A stretch of DNA of 64,000 nucleotides, taken from Chlamydiales bacterium (GTDB lineage Bacteria > Chlamydiota > Chlamydiia > Chlamydiales > Simkaniaceae). The notes beneath the pieces are model-generated. The model was not told the DNA's origin. It worked only from the letters and a program-made list of their open reading frames with translations, and searched no databases. Location: contig JACKPO010000003.1 in assembly GCA_024233515.1 (NCBI GenBank), forward strand, positions 124,001 through 188,000, written 5' to 3'. Position 1 is the stretch's first letter. The number at the start of each line of letters is the position of its first letter. Position numbers and translations under genes: made by a program. Positions 36,584 to 45,019 of the stretch are shown here, in pieces.

Positions 36584-36654
36584 CAGAGGGTATCGTCAAA
36601 AGATGATCAATCCTTAAGTCTTCTTTATTGATCATCTTTCGATGATACCCTCTG
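36584..36654. mobile_element. MITE 7: 71-bp deleted relative of MITE 6
   Basis: CAGAGGGTATCGTCAAAAGA and its complement form the ends. The centre joins TTAAGTC and TTCTTTATTG, sequences found next to the two opposite ends of MITE 6, so it is an internally deleted copy in inverse orientation. It lies just upstream of the MOMP-like gene. Confidence 0.65.
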
Positions 36655-36726
36655 ATGTTTTGTTCAAAAAAAAAGCTTACTTTAAATGATCTTCCCATTT
36701 TTTTTCCAATCCTTTAGAAGGAAGTT

Positions 36727-36777
36727 ATGGCAAAAAGAGAATATACCGAGAAGTTATGGCGAAGGATGAAATACTGA
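36727..36777 (+). CDS. 16-residue leader ORF before the monooxygenase
   Basis: MAKREYTEKLWRRMKY, with AAGGAAG just before its ATG; it overlaps the monooxygenase start (36756) in another frame. Its start context GAAGTTATGGC is repeated at 36751. Possibly a translational coupling peptide, possibly a duplication by-product. Confidence 0.3.
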   Translation: MAKREYTEKLWRRMKY

Positions 36778-38354
36778 TTGTTGGGGCAGGTCCTGTTGGG
36801 CTCACAATGGCCTGCGAACTCAAGCGGCATGGTGCAAAGGTACGCATCATCGACAAGAGTCCTGTCTATGCGCATGATTCTCGCGCTGTCGGCGTTCACG
36901 CACGGACACTCGAAGTCTTCGAAGAGATGGGGGTTCTTCCTGAGTTTTTAAAGACCGGCGTGAAAGTCACTGGCATGAATCTATACTCTGGAAACCACCG
37001 ACTCGTGCATGCGCAGTATCAGGGACTGGATACTCCTTATTGTTTCATCATCGACCTCCCGCAAACCGATACGGAACTCCTCCTGATCCATCATCTCGAA
37101 AAACTTGGAGTGAAGGTTGAAAGAAACACCGAACTCAATAACTTAGAGCAAAAAGAAGATGGCGTGGAAGTGATGATTAAATCGGGAGAACGAAGCCTCG
37201 TCCCCGATGAATTTGCTTATGTCGTCGGATGTGATGGAGCCCGTAGTACCTGTCGCCATCTCACCAATATCGCTTTTCCAGGTTCAGAGTATCCGAGCAA
37301 TTGGATTGTCTTCGATGCAAAAATTGATTGGTCCTATGACTCTCAAGAATTGCAACTCTTTCTCCATGAGGATGGAGTGGTTGGATTTTTCCCCCTTCCC
37401 AAGGAGCGGATGCGTGTGACCTGCGAGCTAAATCCTCACAAAAAAGGAGAAGAACCTCCCCCTGTCACTTATGATCTTGCACTCTCTCTTCTTCAAAAGC
37501 GGGTGGAGCCCTCCTTCAAGTTTAGTCAGCCGCAAGATCTCAGTCGATTTATCATCCACCATCGGCAAGTTACCGATTACAGAAAAGGGAGAGTCTTTTT
37601 GGCAGGAGATGCGGCCCACCTCCATAGTCCAGCAGGAGGTCAAGGGATGAATACGGGAATCCAAGATGCTTTTAATCTTGCTTGGAAACTCGCTCTTGTC
37701 ATGAGCGGGAAGGGAAAAAGTGCCCTTCTTGACACCTACCATCAAGAGCGTCACCCAATTGCAAAAGATGTCCTTAGTATGACCGATAAGATGACAAAGA
37801 TCGCAACAACAAAAATTGCAGCCTTTTCCTTTATGCGGGACGCGGTGATGAGCTTTGCAGGATCTTTCGAAAAAATCACCCACCAGCTTCCTAAGCGACT
37901 TTCGCAGCTCTACTATACTTATGAACCTAACGACTTTCTCGTCAATGAAGCCAAAGACCATCCTCCCGAACATATCGAAGTGGGTGGAAGAGCACCCGAC
38001 CATCTCTTAATGCAAGAGGGGAAAGAGGTCCGCCTCTTTGACCTGTTTAAGGGCCCTCACTATACCCTCCTCCTTTTTGCAGGAAAAAAACCGACAGAAA
38101 AGGAGCTTGAATCGCTGATTAACTTCCGCCACCCCCATCTAAAAACCTATTATCTCTACCGCAACGAGTCCGATCTGAAGTGTTGCCCAGAAAAAGGGGT
38201 GTGCCTTCTCGACCGTGAACCCTCCTGCCATACTCATTATGGGATTACAAAAACGACTCTCGTTCTCATACGCCCTGATAATGTCATCGGTCTGATTCAG
38301 CAGCCACCTAACCTAAAACACTTTGAAAACTATCTCAAAAAGGTCTTTGTATGA
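36756..38354 (+). CDS. FAD-dependent aromatic-ring monooxygenase-like protein
   Basis: 532 residues. The N-terminal Rossmann motif ILIVGAGPVGLTMACELKRHGAKVRIIDKS binds FAD; the mid-domain DG motif VVGCDGARSTCRHL and the GD motif GRVFLAGDAAHLHSPAGGQGMNTGIQDAFNLAWKL complete the PF01494-type hydroxylase. The C-terminal thioredoxin-like domain (from about residue 410) is typical of the PheA/UbiH-like phenol hydroxylases. It hydroxylates an aromatic substrate, unknown here. ATGA overlap with the next gene. A tailoring role for the nearby peptide system is speculation. Confidence 0.8.
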   Translation: MAKDEILIVGAGPVGLTMACELKRHGAKVRIIDKSPVYAHDSRAVGVHARTLEVFEEMGVLPEFLKTGVKVTGMNLYSGNHRLVHAQYQGLDTPYCFIIDLPQTDTELLLIHHLEKLGVKVERNTELNNLEQKEDGVEVMIKSGERSLVPDEFAYVVGCDGARSTCRHLTNIAFPGSEYPSNWIVFDAKIDWSYDSQELQLFLHEDGVVGFFPLPKERMRVTCELNPHKKGEEPPPVTYDLALSLLQKRVEPSFKFSQPQDLSRFIIHHRQVTDYRKGRVFLAGDAAHLHSPAGGQGMNTGIQDAFNLAWKLALVMSGKGKSALLDTYHQERHPIAKDVLSMTDKMTKIATTKIAAFSFMRDAVMSFAGSFEKITHQLPKRLSQLYYTYEPNDFLVNEAKDHPPEHIEVGGRAPDHLLMQEGKEVRLFDLFKGPHYTLLLFAGKKPTEKELESLINFRHPHLKTYYLYRNESDLKCCPEKGVCLLDREPSCHTHYGITKTTLVLIRPDNVIGLIQQPPNLKHFENYLKKVFV

Positions 38355-38620
38355 TCCCTTCTGATTCCAACTATGACTTTCCTTTCTCTCCCTCGATGAG
38401 TGAAAATGTCGATACGATTGCGCAGATGCTCGTCGGCAACTCCCTCTCTTATGAGCTGGAAGGAGCCCGTTTTCTCCTTGAAAAGATTCGAGAAAAAATC
38501 AAAGGGAACTCCCACCTCGAAGAGGCCCTCGAAAAACTTTCTGATATTGTTGAAAATCCCGATGGTTTCGACCCGTTAACCATTCAGCAAACGCTAGGGA
38601 CACTTCGTTCTATAGATTAG
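38351..38620 (+). CDS. Small acidic hypothetical protein
   Basis: 89 residues, MIPSDSNYDFPFSPSMSENV.., mostly helical with no membrane segment. Four-base overlap with the upstream monooxygenase means translational coupling. The 3' end touches the convergent ABC-transporter gene by four bases. Family not recognised. Confidence 0.6.
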   Translation: MIPSDSNYDFPFSPSMSENVDTIAQMLVGNSLSYELEGARFLLEKIREKIKGNSHLEEALEKLSDIVENPDGFDPLTIQQTLGTLRSID

Positions 38621-41514
38621 AGTCTTTGGCGGTGAAGCATTTCAGCGAAGAGGCCTGGCTCCTTTGCCAGCTCTTCGAATGATCCCATCTGGGTGATCTT
38701 CCCTTTTTCAAGGACATAGATCCGATCGGCATTTCTAATTGTGCTAAGGCGGTGGGCAATGACAACACGGGTGATATCGAGGGCATCGATATTTTGAGTA
38801 ATCTCTTCCTGCGAGCGGTTATCAAGAGCGCTTGTCGCTTCATCAAAGATGAGAATTTTTGGATTGGGGAGAAGGGCGCGTGCAATCAAAAGGCGCTGCT
38901 TCTGCCCTCCTGAAAGGGTCTCACCATTTTGGGGAAGAACGGTATGAAGTCCCATTGGAAAGTTTTCGAGATCGCGTTTAAAGCTTGCCAGAGTAATCGC
39001 CCGGTCAATTTCTTCTTCTGTATAGCGCCCACCGGCAACAATGTTTTGGTAGAGAGTCCCCGCAACGATTCCTCCTCCTTGCAGAACCACTCCCATTTGC
39101 TTTCGCACTTCATTGATGTTGAGATGAGAGAGATCTTTTCCATTGAAATAGACAGCACCAGACAAAGGTTTTTCAAACCCCAAAAGCATCCGAATCAGGG
39201 TGGATTTTCCACTCCCAGAAGGGCCAACAATTCCGATCATTTCGCAGGGATTCACCCGAATCGAAACATCATCAAGGATAAGGTTCTCATCATCCTCATA
39301 GTTAAACGAGATGTGATCGATACGGATATCCCCTGTAAGTTTTCCAGGGCTTGTTTTTTTCTGGAGAATCTCCTGAGGCTCTTCCACAATCACATTTGTC
39401 CGCCGCCAAAGAGGAATAATCGGTGCTGCTTGCATCACAATATTACTTAGAGCGAAAACCGCCATGGAAAGGGTCATAAATGCTGAGTTAAAGGCTAAAA
39501 AGTCCCCAATCGATAGGCTCTCCGTCTCTTCAAGTCGCATCACAGTTCCAAAAATCAAGAGAAGCGCAAGCAGTGGAAAAGCTCCCATGATCGTTGCGAT
39601 GACATTTTGGATATTTTGCGCCATCATCTCCAATGATTTTGATCTTGAAAACTGTTTAGCCCAATAGGAAAAGGCATTATTCTCAGCCCCTGCAACCCTC
39701 AGTTTCGAAACCCCTGAAAGGATTTGAACAAGAGCCCCATTGATCGTCCCTTGCATTTCGAACACCTTCTTTTGGACTCGAATTTTCCATTTTGCAAACA
39801 AGTAGGTGACCGCTGCAGCAATGAGAAGGAGAATCACCCCAATCACCGTTAGGCGAATAGAGTAAATCGCCATGGTCATCAAGTAAAGAAGGGCAAAAAT
39901 CCCCGTTAAGATCGTTTGGGCAATGTTACTCGAAAGGAGGGGTCTCATCTGCTCCATCGCCATCACCCTTTGGAGCAAATCTCCCGCTGTAAACCGGCGG
40001 AAGAAATTAGCAGGAAGTTTGAGAAGACGGTCCCAGAGAGCAGGTTGAATCCCCGCGCTCAGTTTTCCATCGATTCTCCCTAAGATAAGTGAGCGAAAGT
40101 AAATGAAGAGTGAGCTGCTAAGTGCTGAGGCAATCAATCCAAGCGAGATTTGGAAAAGGAGAGGAAAGTTCGCATTGGGAATCGCTAAGTTAAATAAGAG
40201 AGCTGTTGCCACGGGAGGAAAGAGAGAAAAAAGGGCGCCAATCAGCCCATAAAGGCCAAGTTTCCAAAGCTCCCGTTTATTTTCTCTAAGGAAAAACGCA
40301 AGGGTCTCTTTCCCCGAATGAATCTCATCAGGGATCGCCCGATAAAACGTGTAGCCGTCTTTTGCCAAAAGGCGCGTAAGACTGGGCGTTATTTTTTTTT
40401 TGGTCCCCTTCACCGGATCGATCATGAGATACTCTCCAAATCGATTTTGAAGGAGGGCGACAGGGTGGTGTTCTTTTCCATAAAAAGCTAGAAGAGATCC
40501 AGAGTCTCTCTTCCACCAAAGGGGGCCGAGCTGAATCGCTCGAACGCGCGCCCCAGATCTCTCAGCGATTTTCGCCACTTTGTCTTTCAGCTCTTTTTCA
40601 TGCACTTGTTTGACAGCTTCAAACTTCATCCCTCTCGATTTGAAAATGATTTCCATTGCTTGATTCAGGGGAACAGTTGAAAGGGTCCCTTCTTCAACTT
40701 CCCTCTCCTCTAAAACAGAGACCATTTCAGTCAGGGTTTCATGAAGCGTTTCCTCTTGCAGGGTTTCCTTCTCCTCAAAACGCTTGAGCTCTTCCTGATC
40801 AAGAAATTCCCTCTTTTGAATCAGATAGTGTCCTAGAAAGCGGTGAAAAAGAGAAAGGCCCTCGATCCACTTGTGAGTTTGGATTGCTTCCTTTGTTGTC
40901 TGAACCTCGTAATTCCCTGCCTCCATTGATAAAAAATAAAGGTGAGGAAGAACTGGAAAAAAACGGTGATGATCCGTGAATTTGTACTCGTGGGGACCAA
41001 GAAGTTTATAGACTCCTTCTTTAGGGGTAACCCAAAACACTCGCTCTTTCTCTTCTGGATGCTCACTGATTTTTAGAGTAAAGACCTCCCCTTCCTTCAT
41101 AGGAATCGCTCCACTTTTTAGGAGCCAATGTTTGGGAGCAACATCCATCGGGGCATAGAGAAAGTGAGAAAATTGATTGAGCCAATGTTCTAAGTGATCA
41201 GAAAAGGCCTTTTGATTCTCCTCTGAGCGTTTCATCGCCTCCGTCAGTTGACGTTTATCGACTTCCCAAAGAATGCAGGTCTCTTCAGTAAACGCAAAGA
41301 GTTCATAAGGAATCTCTGGATCTTTTTCGATCTCAAACAAAAGTCGTCCCGAAGAGATCATTGAAAGGAGGGTCCGCCTCCCCTCTTTTTCACTCGCAAA
41401 AAGGAGCATCGACCCTTTTTCTAGAAAATAGACCTTTTCCTCTTCTTCTAAAGAGAGGCGAAAATTTGGAGGGGTTTCGATCCTTTTTCCGATCTTCTGA
41501 AAAAGCTCAAACAT
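38617..41514 (-). CDS. NHLP/NHLM-type export ABC transporter, permease-ATPase subunit
   Basis: 965 residues from ATG 41514 (GAGG upstream; the longer reading starts at GTG 41526). A soluble N-terminal region of about 400 residues includes a cyclic-nucleotide-domain-like start (VYFLEKGSMLLFASEKEGRRTLLSM). Six membrane segments (about 410-690) follow, then an ABC ATPase: Walker A GIVGPSGSGKSTLIRML, signature ETLSGGQKQRLLIARAL, Walker B ILIFDEATSALD. The long cNMP-like N-terminus and absence of a C39 domain fit the second ABC protein of NHLM bacteriocin exporters. Coupled by an 8-bp overlap to the peptidase-ABC gene. Confidence 0.82.
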   Translation of the reverse strand: MFELFQKIGKRIETPPNFRLSLEEEEKVYFLEKGSMLLFASEKEGRRTLLSMISSGRLLFEIEKDPEIPYELFAFTEETCILWEVDKRQLTEAMKRSEENQKAFSDHLEHWLNQFSHFLYAPMDVAPKHWLLKSGAIPMKEGEVFTLKISEHPEEKERVFWVTPKEGVYKLLGPHEYKFTDHHRFFPVLPHLYFLSMEAGNYEVQTTKEAIQTHKWIEGLSLFHRFLGHYLIQKREFLDQEELKRFEEKETLQEETLHETLTEMVSVLEEREVEEGTLSTVPLNQAMEIIFKSRGMKFEAVKQVHEKELKDKVAKIAERSGARVRAIQLGPLWWKRDSGSLLAFYGKEHHPVALLQNRFGEYLMIDPVKGTKKKITPSLTRLLAKDGYTFYRAIPDEIHSGKETLAFFLRENKRELWKLGLYGLIGALFSLFPPVATALLFNLAIPNANFPLLFQISLGLIASALSSSLFIYFRSLILGRIDGKLSAGIQPALWDRLLKLPANFFRRFTAGDLLQRVMAMEQMRPLLSSNIAQTILTGIFALLYLMTMAIYSIRLTVIGVILLLIAAAVTYLFAKWKIRVQKKVFEMQGTINGALVQILSGVSKLRVAGAENNAFSYWAKQFSRSKSLEMMAQNIQNVIATIMGAFPLLALLLIFGTVMRLEETESLSIGDFLAFNSAFMTLSMAVFALSNIVMQAAPIIPLWRRTNVIVEEPQEILQKKTSPGKLTGDIRIDHISFNYEDDENLILDDVSIRVNPCEMIGIVGPSGSGKSTLIRMLLGFEKPLSGAVYFNGKDLSHLNINEVRKQMGVVLQGGGIVAGTLYQNIVAGGRYTEEEIDRAITLASFKRDLENFPMGLHTVLPQNGETLSGGQKQRLLIARALLPNPKILIFDEATSALDNRSQEEITQNIDALDITRVVIAHRLSTIRNADRIYVLEKGKITQMGSFEELAKEPGLFAEMLHRQRL

Positions 41515-43687
41515 CGCCCGCCTCACTTCGGATCAATTCACGGTAGATCCCTTCACGACTCTTCAGTTCTTCATGGGTTCCCCGATCGACCACTTTTCCG
41601 TGGTTAAGAACAATGATTTCATCGCAATCTTGGATCGTACTGAGTCGATGGGCCACCATAATGGCGGAACATCCTCTGCGGCGCACAGCATTCATCACTA
41701 ACTTCTCTGTATTTGAATCGAGTGCGCTTGTCGCTTCATCCATGATCATCAAGGTTGGAGAGACCATAAATGCGCGGGCAATCTCTAGCCGTTGACGTTG
41801 TCCCCCACTTAAGTTTCTTCCCCCCTCAATCAAATCGGTCTCATATCCTTCGGGCCTCTTTAGAATGTCATCGTGAATACAAGCATCTTGCGCCGCTTGA
41901 ATGATCAGATCATCTGTCGCTGTTGTATCCCAAAGCGTGATATTATCCCGAATCGTCCCACTGAAGAGGAAAATTTCTTGGTCGACACTTGTGAGTGACC
42001 GCTGCATCATCTCTCTTGGATGGTTCAGATATGGCTTTCCATCATAGAGAATCTCCCCTTCCCAAGGCTCCAAAAGACCGGTCGATAGTTTTGAGATGGT
42101 TGATTTACCGCACCCAGAAGGTCCCACTAGGGCAACCCTCTGACCTGGTTTAATCTTAATGCTGAGCTTCTCAATGAGCGGCGGAGCTTTTTTATTGTAT
42201 CCGAAGGTCACATCCTTAAACTCAAGGTACCCATCGAGTTTGACCCCATCCGTTTTCTGTTTCGCATGGGTATAAATGCGATCGATCGGGTTTTTAAGGA
42301 CATCGTTAAGACGAAGCAGCTCCACTTTCAGAAACTGCAATGTTTGCCCAAAGTTAACGAATTGAACAACCGGCCCCAGAAAGCTAAGAAGGAGCATCTG
42401 AAGAGCCATGAGCGTTCCAATCGATAGGCTCCCTTGCATCGTTCTCCATCCGCCAAAACCAAGAAGCGCTGCCACAGCAATCCCTTGGAAAAAGATGGGC
42501 GCGGTTGTCAGGATCGCGTCTTTACGACTGATCTCTTGGAGAGAGTTGATCTTGTTTGTATCAAATCCTGCATAAGCTGCAAATGCATCACTTTCTGTCC
42601 CTGTTGCTTTCACCGTTTCGATCTGCTGAATGGCTCCTACAGAATTTGCCCAAAGGATCGACTGCTCCTTTTGCAGCCGCGCATAGGTATCAGTGCGCGA
42701 GCGTTGAATCAGTCCCATCACAAGGAGACTTCCCAGCCCCGCTAAAATTCCCACCGAGGCAACGGTGAAGTCATACATAAACATCACCACCCCATAAAAA
42801 ATCACAAGGAGGAGTTGAATCGATGTTGTGGCAAGAGCTCCCGTCATCATTTGAGCAACAAGGTTATTCTGACCAACACGATTTGCGATTTCTGCAGGGA
42901 ACCGTTGATAATAAAACGAAATCGGGAGACGGAGGATATGCCACAAAAAATCGCTCGAAAATTTGATCGCCAGCTTCGCATTTAAGCGATTGAGAAAATA
43001 TTGTTGGAGCCACGTTAATATCCCACCCAAAACCATCGCTCCCCCCATTGCTAAGAGAAACGACCCCTTCCAAGGAAGGACATTCGTCACAAGAATATTA
43101 TCGATAAAAATTCGGGTAAAAACAGGGACAGAAAGCCCCGGAATTAAGAGGCACACTCCCGCTATCAGAAGGTAAAGAAGGGGGCCCTTCACCTCACTGA
43201 GGCGCTTTTTCATATCGCTTGCCACACTTGGGGGAGTTCCCCCTTTCTGAAAGGTTTCACCGACTTCGAAGAGGAGGACCACTCCGGTATAAAACTCATC
43301 GAGCTCCTCATAAGTCACAGTGCGAGGACCAAACGCAGGATCGTTTAAATACACTTCCGTTTTTCCAAACCCTTCCAAAACAACAAAGTGGTTATAGTCC
43401 CAAAAAAGGACAGCAGGCGCGCGGAGTTCGTAGAGTTCTGATAACCCTCTTCGCTCCCCCTTTCCCTTGAGCCCATATTTTTTTGCCGCTTCAATCAAAT
43501 GGAGCGCGGAACTTCCATCGCGCGAGACGCCACACTCTACGCGAAGTTCCTCAAGAGGGAGATGTTTTCCATAATGACTCAAAAGAATTGAAAGACAAGC
43601 CGCGCCACACTCCACGTTCTCCATCTGGATCACCGTTGGGGTTTTCACCCTCCAAAAATCGGTTGGTGTTGGAATCCTCCCGTCCAC
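41507..43687 (-). CDS. NHLP/NHLM-type peptidase-ABC transporter (C39 peptidase)
   Basis: 726 residues, GTG start immediately after the adaptor stop (TAAGTG). An N-terminal C39 bacteriocin-processing peptidase shows QMENVECGAACLSILLSHYG (catalytic C27), WDYNHFVVLEG (H100) and LNDPAFGPR (D116). Six membrane segments, then the ATPase with ALVGPSGCGKSTISKL, NLSGGQRQRLEIARAF and LMIMDEATSALD. It should cut a leader peptide at a double-Gly-type site and export the core. All three catalytic residues are present, so the peptidase is probably active. Confidence 0.9.
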   Translation of the reverse strand: MDGRIPTPTDFWRVKTPTVIQMENVECGAACLSILLSHYGKHLPLEELRVECGVSRDGSSALHLIEAAKKYGLKGKGERRGLSELYELRAPAVLFWDYNHFVVLEGFGKTEVYLNDPAFGPRTVTYEELDEFYTGVVLLFEVGETFQKGGTPPSVASDMKKRLSEVKGPLLYLLIAGVCLLIPGLSVPVFTRIFIDNILVTNVLPWKGSFLLAMGGAMVLGGILTWLQQYFLNRLNAKLAIKFSSDFLWHILRLPISFYYQRFPAEIANRVGQNNLVAQMMTGALATTSIQLLLVIFYGVVMFMYDFTVASVGILAGLGSLLVMGLIQRSRTDTYARLQKEQSILWANSVGAIQQIETVKATGTESDAFAAYAGFDTNKINSLQEISRKDAILTTAPIFFQGIAVAALLGFGGWRTMQGSLSIGTLMALQMLLLSFLGPVVQFVNFGQTLQFLKVELLRLNDVLKNPIDRIYTHAKQKTDGVKLDGYLEFKDVTFGYNKKAPPLIEKLSIKIKPGQRVALVGPSGCGKSTISKLSTGLLEPWEGEILYDGKPYLNHPREMMQRSLTSVDQEIFLFSGTIRDNITLWDTTATDDLIIQAAQDACIHDDILKRPEGYETDLIEGGRNLSGGQRQRLEIARAFMVSPTLMIMDEATSALDSNTEKLVMNAVRRRGCSAIMVAHRLSTIQDCDEIIVLNHGKVVDRGTHEELKSREGIYRELIRSEAGDV

Positions 43688-44500
43688 TTACGCTCCTGGA
43701 ATCAGATAAGAAATCGGCTTTTTATTTTCGAGAGTCACGCGGACAGTCCCTGTCCCTCCAAGCCCAAGGACGTTCGGAGGTCCTTTCCCAAATGTCCAAA
43801 CGACCCCAGATGGATTTTTTGGATCAAGCTCCGGCTCCACAATGATGAGCTCCATCGCCCCCCCTTTTGTGAGATCTTCACGAACCTGCTCAGAAGGGAT
43901 CACTTTCAGTTGCGCTGATGTGGCTGAAACAGCATAAGGGGCCACCTGCTTCACCTTACCAACAAGCTGCCCATACTTTTGCGTATCGATCGAATTGAGA
44001 TCCATGGTGACATGCATCCCCTCCTCAATCCGTTCTCCCACCCCCGTCGAGATGAATCCATAAACCCGAAGTTGACTGGGTTTAACCGCCGTTTGAAACC
44101 AAAAAAGAGACTGTCCGACTTTTACCGGCTGTCCTTTATCCACATCGATCTGAAACACCATCCCTGCATAAGGAATCGAAATCACCGCTCCCGAAGAGAG
44201 CCGCATAATCGGAGTCCCTGCGCGGAGCTCTTGATTCGTATTCACCAAAATCTCATCGACCACACTATCGACAGGGCTGTAATAGGCAAACTGCGCATCA
44301 GGCGCTAAAAGGATCCCATGACCACTCGTAATAATCGGAATCTGCCCTGCAACCGACCAGACAAGGACCGCGCAGATAATCGCGCTCAAAGTTGCTAAAA
44401 CAATCCATCCCCTTAAACGGACAACAACAAGAAGCTGACTCAGCTGAGAGGGAGAAGAGAGTTTTTGGGCAGCACTATGACGGAAAATCTTTTGGTCCAT
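43688..44500 (-). CDS. HlyD-like secretion adaptor of the NHLP system
   Basis: 270 residues from ATG 44500 (GGAGG five bases upstream). One N-terminal membrane helix (WIVLATLSAIICAVLVWSVAGQIP) anchors a periplasmic part with biotinyl/lipoyl-like segments (TPIMRLSSGAVISIPYAGMVFQI and DKGQPVKVGQSLFWFQ). NHLP clusters carry a short HlyD-type adaptor of this kind. It is first in the minus-strand operon, 41-53 bp from the divergent precursor gene. It would link the exporter to the cell envelope. Confidence 0.8.
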   Translation of the reverse strand: MDQKIFRHSAAQKLSSPSQLSQLLVVVRLRGWIVLATLSAIICAVLVWSVAGQIPIITSGHGILLAPDAQFAYYSPVDSVVDEILVNTNQELRAGTPIMRLSSGAVISIPYAGMVFQIDVDKGQPVKVGQSLFWFQTAVKPSQLRVYGFISTGVGERIEEGMHVTMDLNSIDTQKYGQLVGKVKQVAPYAVSATSAQLKVIPSEQVREDLTKGGAMELIIVEPELDPKNPSGVVWTFGKGPPNVLGLGGTGTVRVTLENKKPISYLIPGA

Positions 44501-44553
44501 GTTATCCTCCATACCAATTGCAAATAATCATTGCAAGGTTTAGGAAAAGGGGT

Positions 44554-44802
44554 ATGGACGATCCAGCAAAAACAGCAAAACTTTGGGGGACCCTCATCCG
44601 GAGAATCTGGGACAATCCTGCCCTCAAAGAGGAGCTCAAGCGGGATCCTCATAAATTCCTAAAAGAAAGCGGCCTAGAGCTATCCACATCTCAAGCCATT
44701 GAAATCCATGAAAATACACCCCAAACTCTCCATCTCATTCTCCCAGAAAAGCCCAAACGGGAGCTCTCAGACGAAATCCTCGCCCACATTATCACTGGCT
44801 AG
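44554..44802 (+). CDS. NHLP (nitrile-hydratase-like leader) peptide, leader only
   Basis: 82 residues, GGAAAAGGGG before the ATG. LWGTLIRRIWDNPALKEELKRDPHKFLKESGLEL, followed by IEIHENTPQTLHLILPEKP and LSDEILAHIITG, matches the nitrile-hydratase-alpha-like leader of NHLP precursors (W..li..aw.d..fk..L..dP...l...G, then hlvlP, then ls..eL...). Such leaders normally end in a Gly-Gly-type site followed by a core; here the gene stops at ITG. It is divergent from the export operon. It may act as a trans leader, have lost its core, or be a non-precursor paralogue. Confidence 0.8.
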   Translation: MDDPAKTAKLWGTLIRRIWDNPALKEELKRDPHKFLKESGLELSTSQAIEIHENTPQTLHLILPEKPKRELSDEILAHIITG

Positions 44803-44816
44803 CCTGATTTCCTCGA

Positions 44817-44840
44817 AATTAAAGCAATTTTTTGATATAA
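44817..44840 (+). promoter_or_regulatory. Candidate promoter for the 44-residue peptide
   Basis: TATAAT at 44835-44840 is a consensus -10, 34 bases before the peptide ATG. A weak -35 candidate TCGAAA lies about 17 bases upstream of it. Confidence 0.4.
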
Positions 44841-44873
44841 TGGATGCCATAAAACAATAAAAAAGGCAGACAA

Positions 44874-45008
44874 ATGATCGAATTTCCAGTCCAGTCACTG
44901 ATGACCCTCGAGCTCGTGAAGCTCCTCCTCCAGGAGAGGACCAAAGGGGGAGGGATCATCTCCTTCAACTTTTCTCCCCTCCTAGGGACCTTCAAGCTCT
45001 CTTGGTAG
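44874..45008 (+). CDS. 44-residue peptide with GGG junction, candidate secreted peptide
   Basis: Too short for routine ORF calling. It begins MIEFPVQSLMTLELVKLLLQ, a likely amphipathic helix, reaches ERTKGGG and ends with the hydrophobic, aromatic tail IISFNFSPLLGTFKLSW. AAAAAGGCAG and a TATAAT box lie upstream. It is 71 bp after the NHLP leader gene in the same direction, beside a C39 peptidase-exporter. The helix-GG-hydrophobic plan resembles double-glycine peptide precursors. Chance ORF remains possible. Confidence 0.45.
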   Translation: MIEFPVQSLMTLELVKLLLQERTKGGGIISFNFSPLLGTFKLSW

Positions 45009-45019
45009 TTTGAGAATGC

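Noticed and set aside
44392..44553. Longer N-terminus for the NHLP peptide
   Set aside because: This part is the complement of the adaptor gene; GGAAAAGGGG sets the start at 44554.
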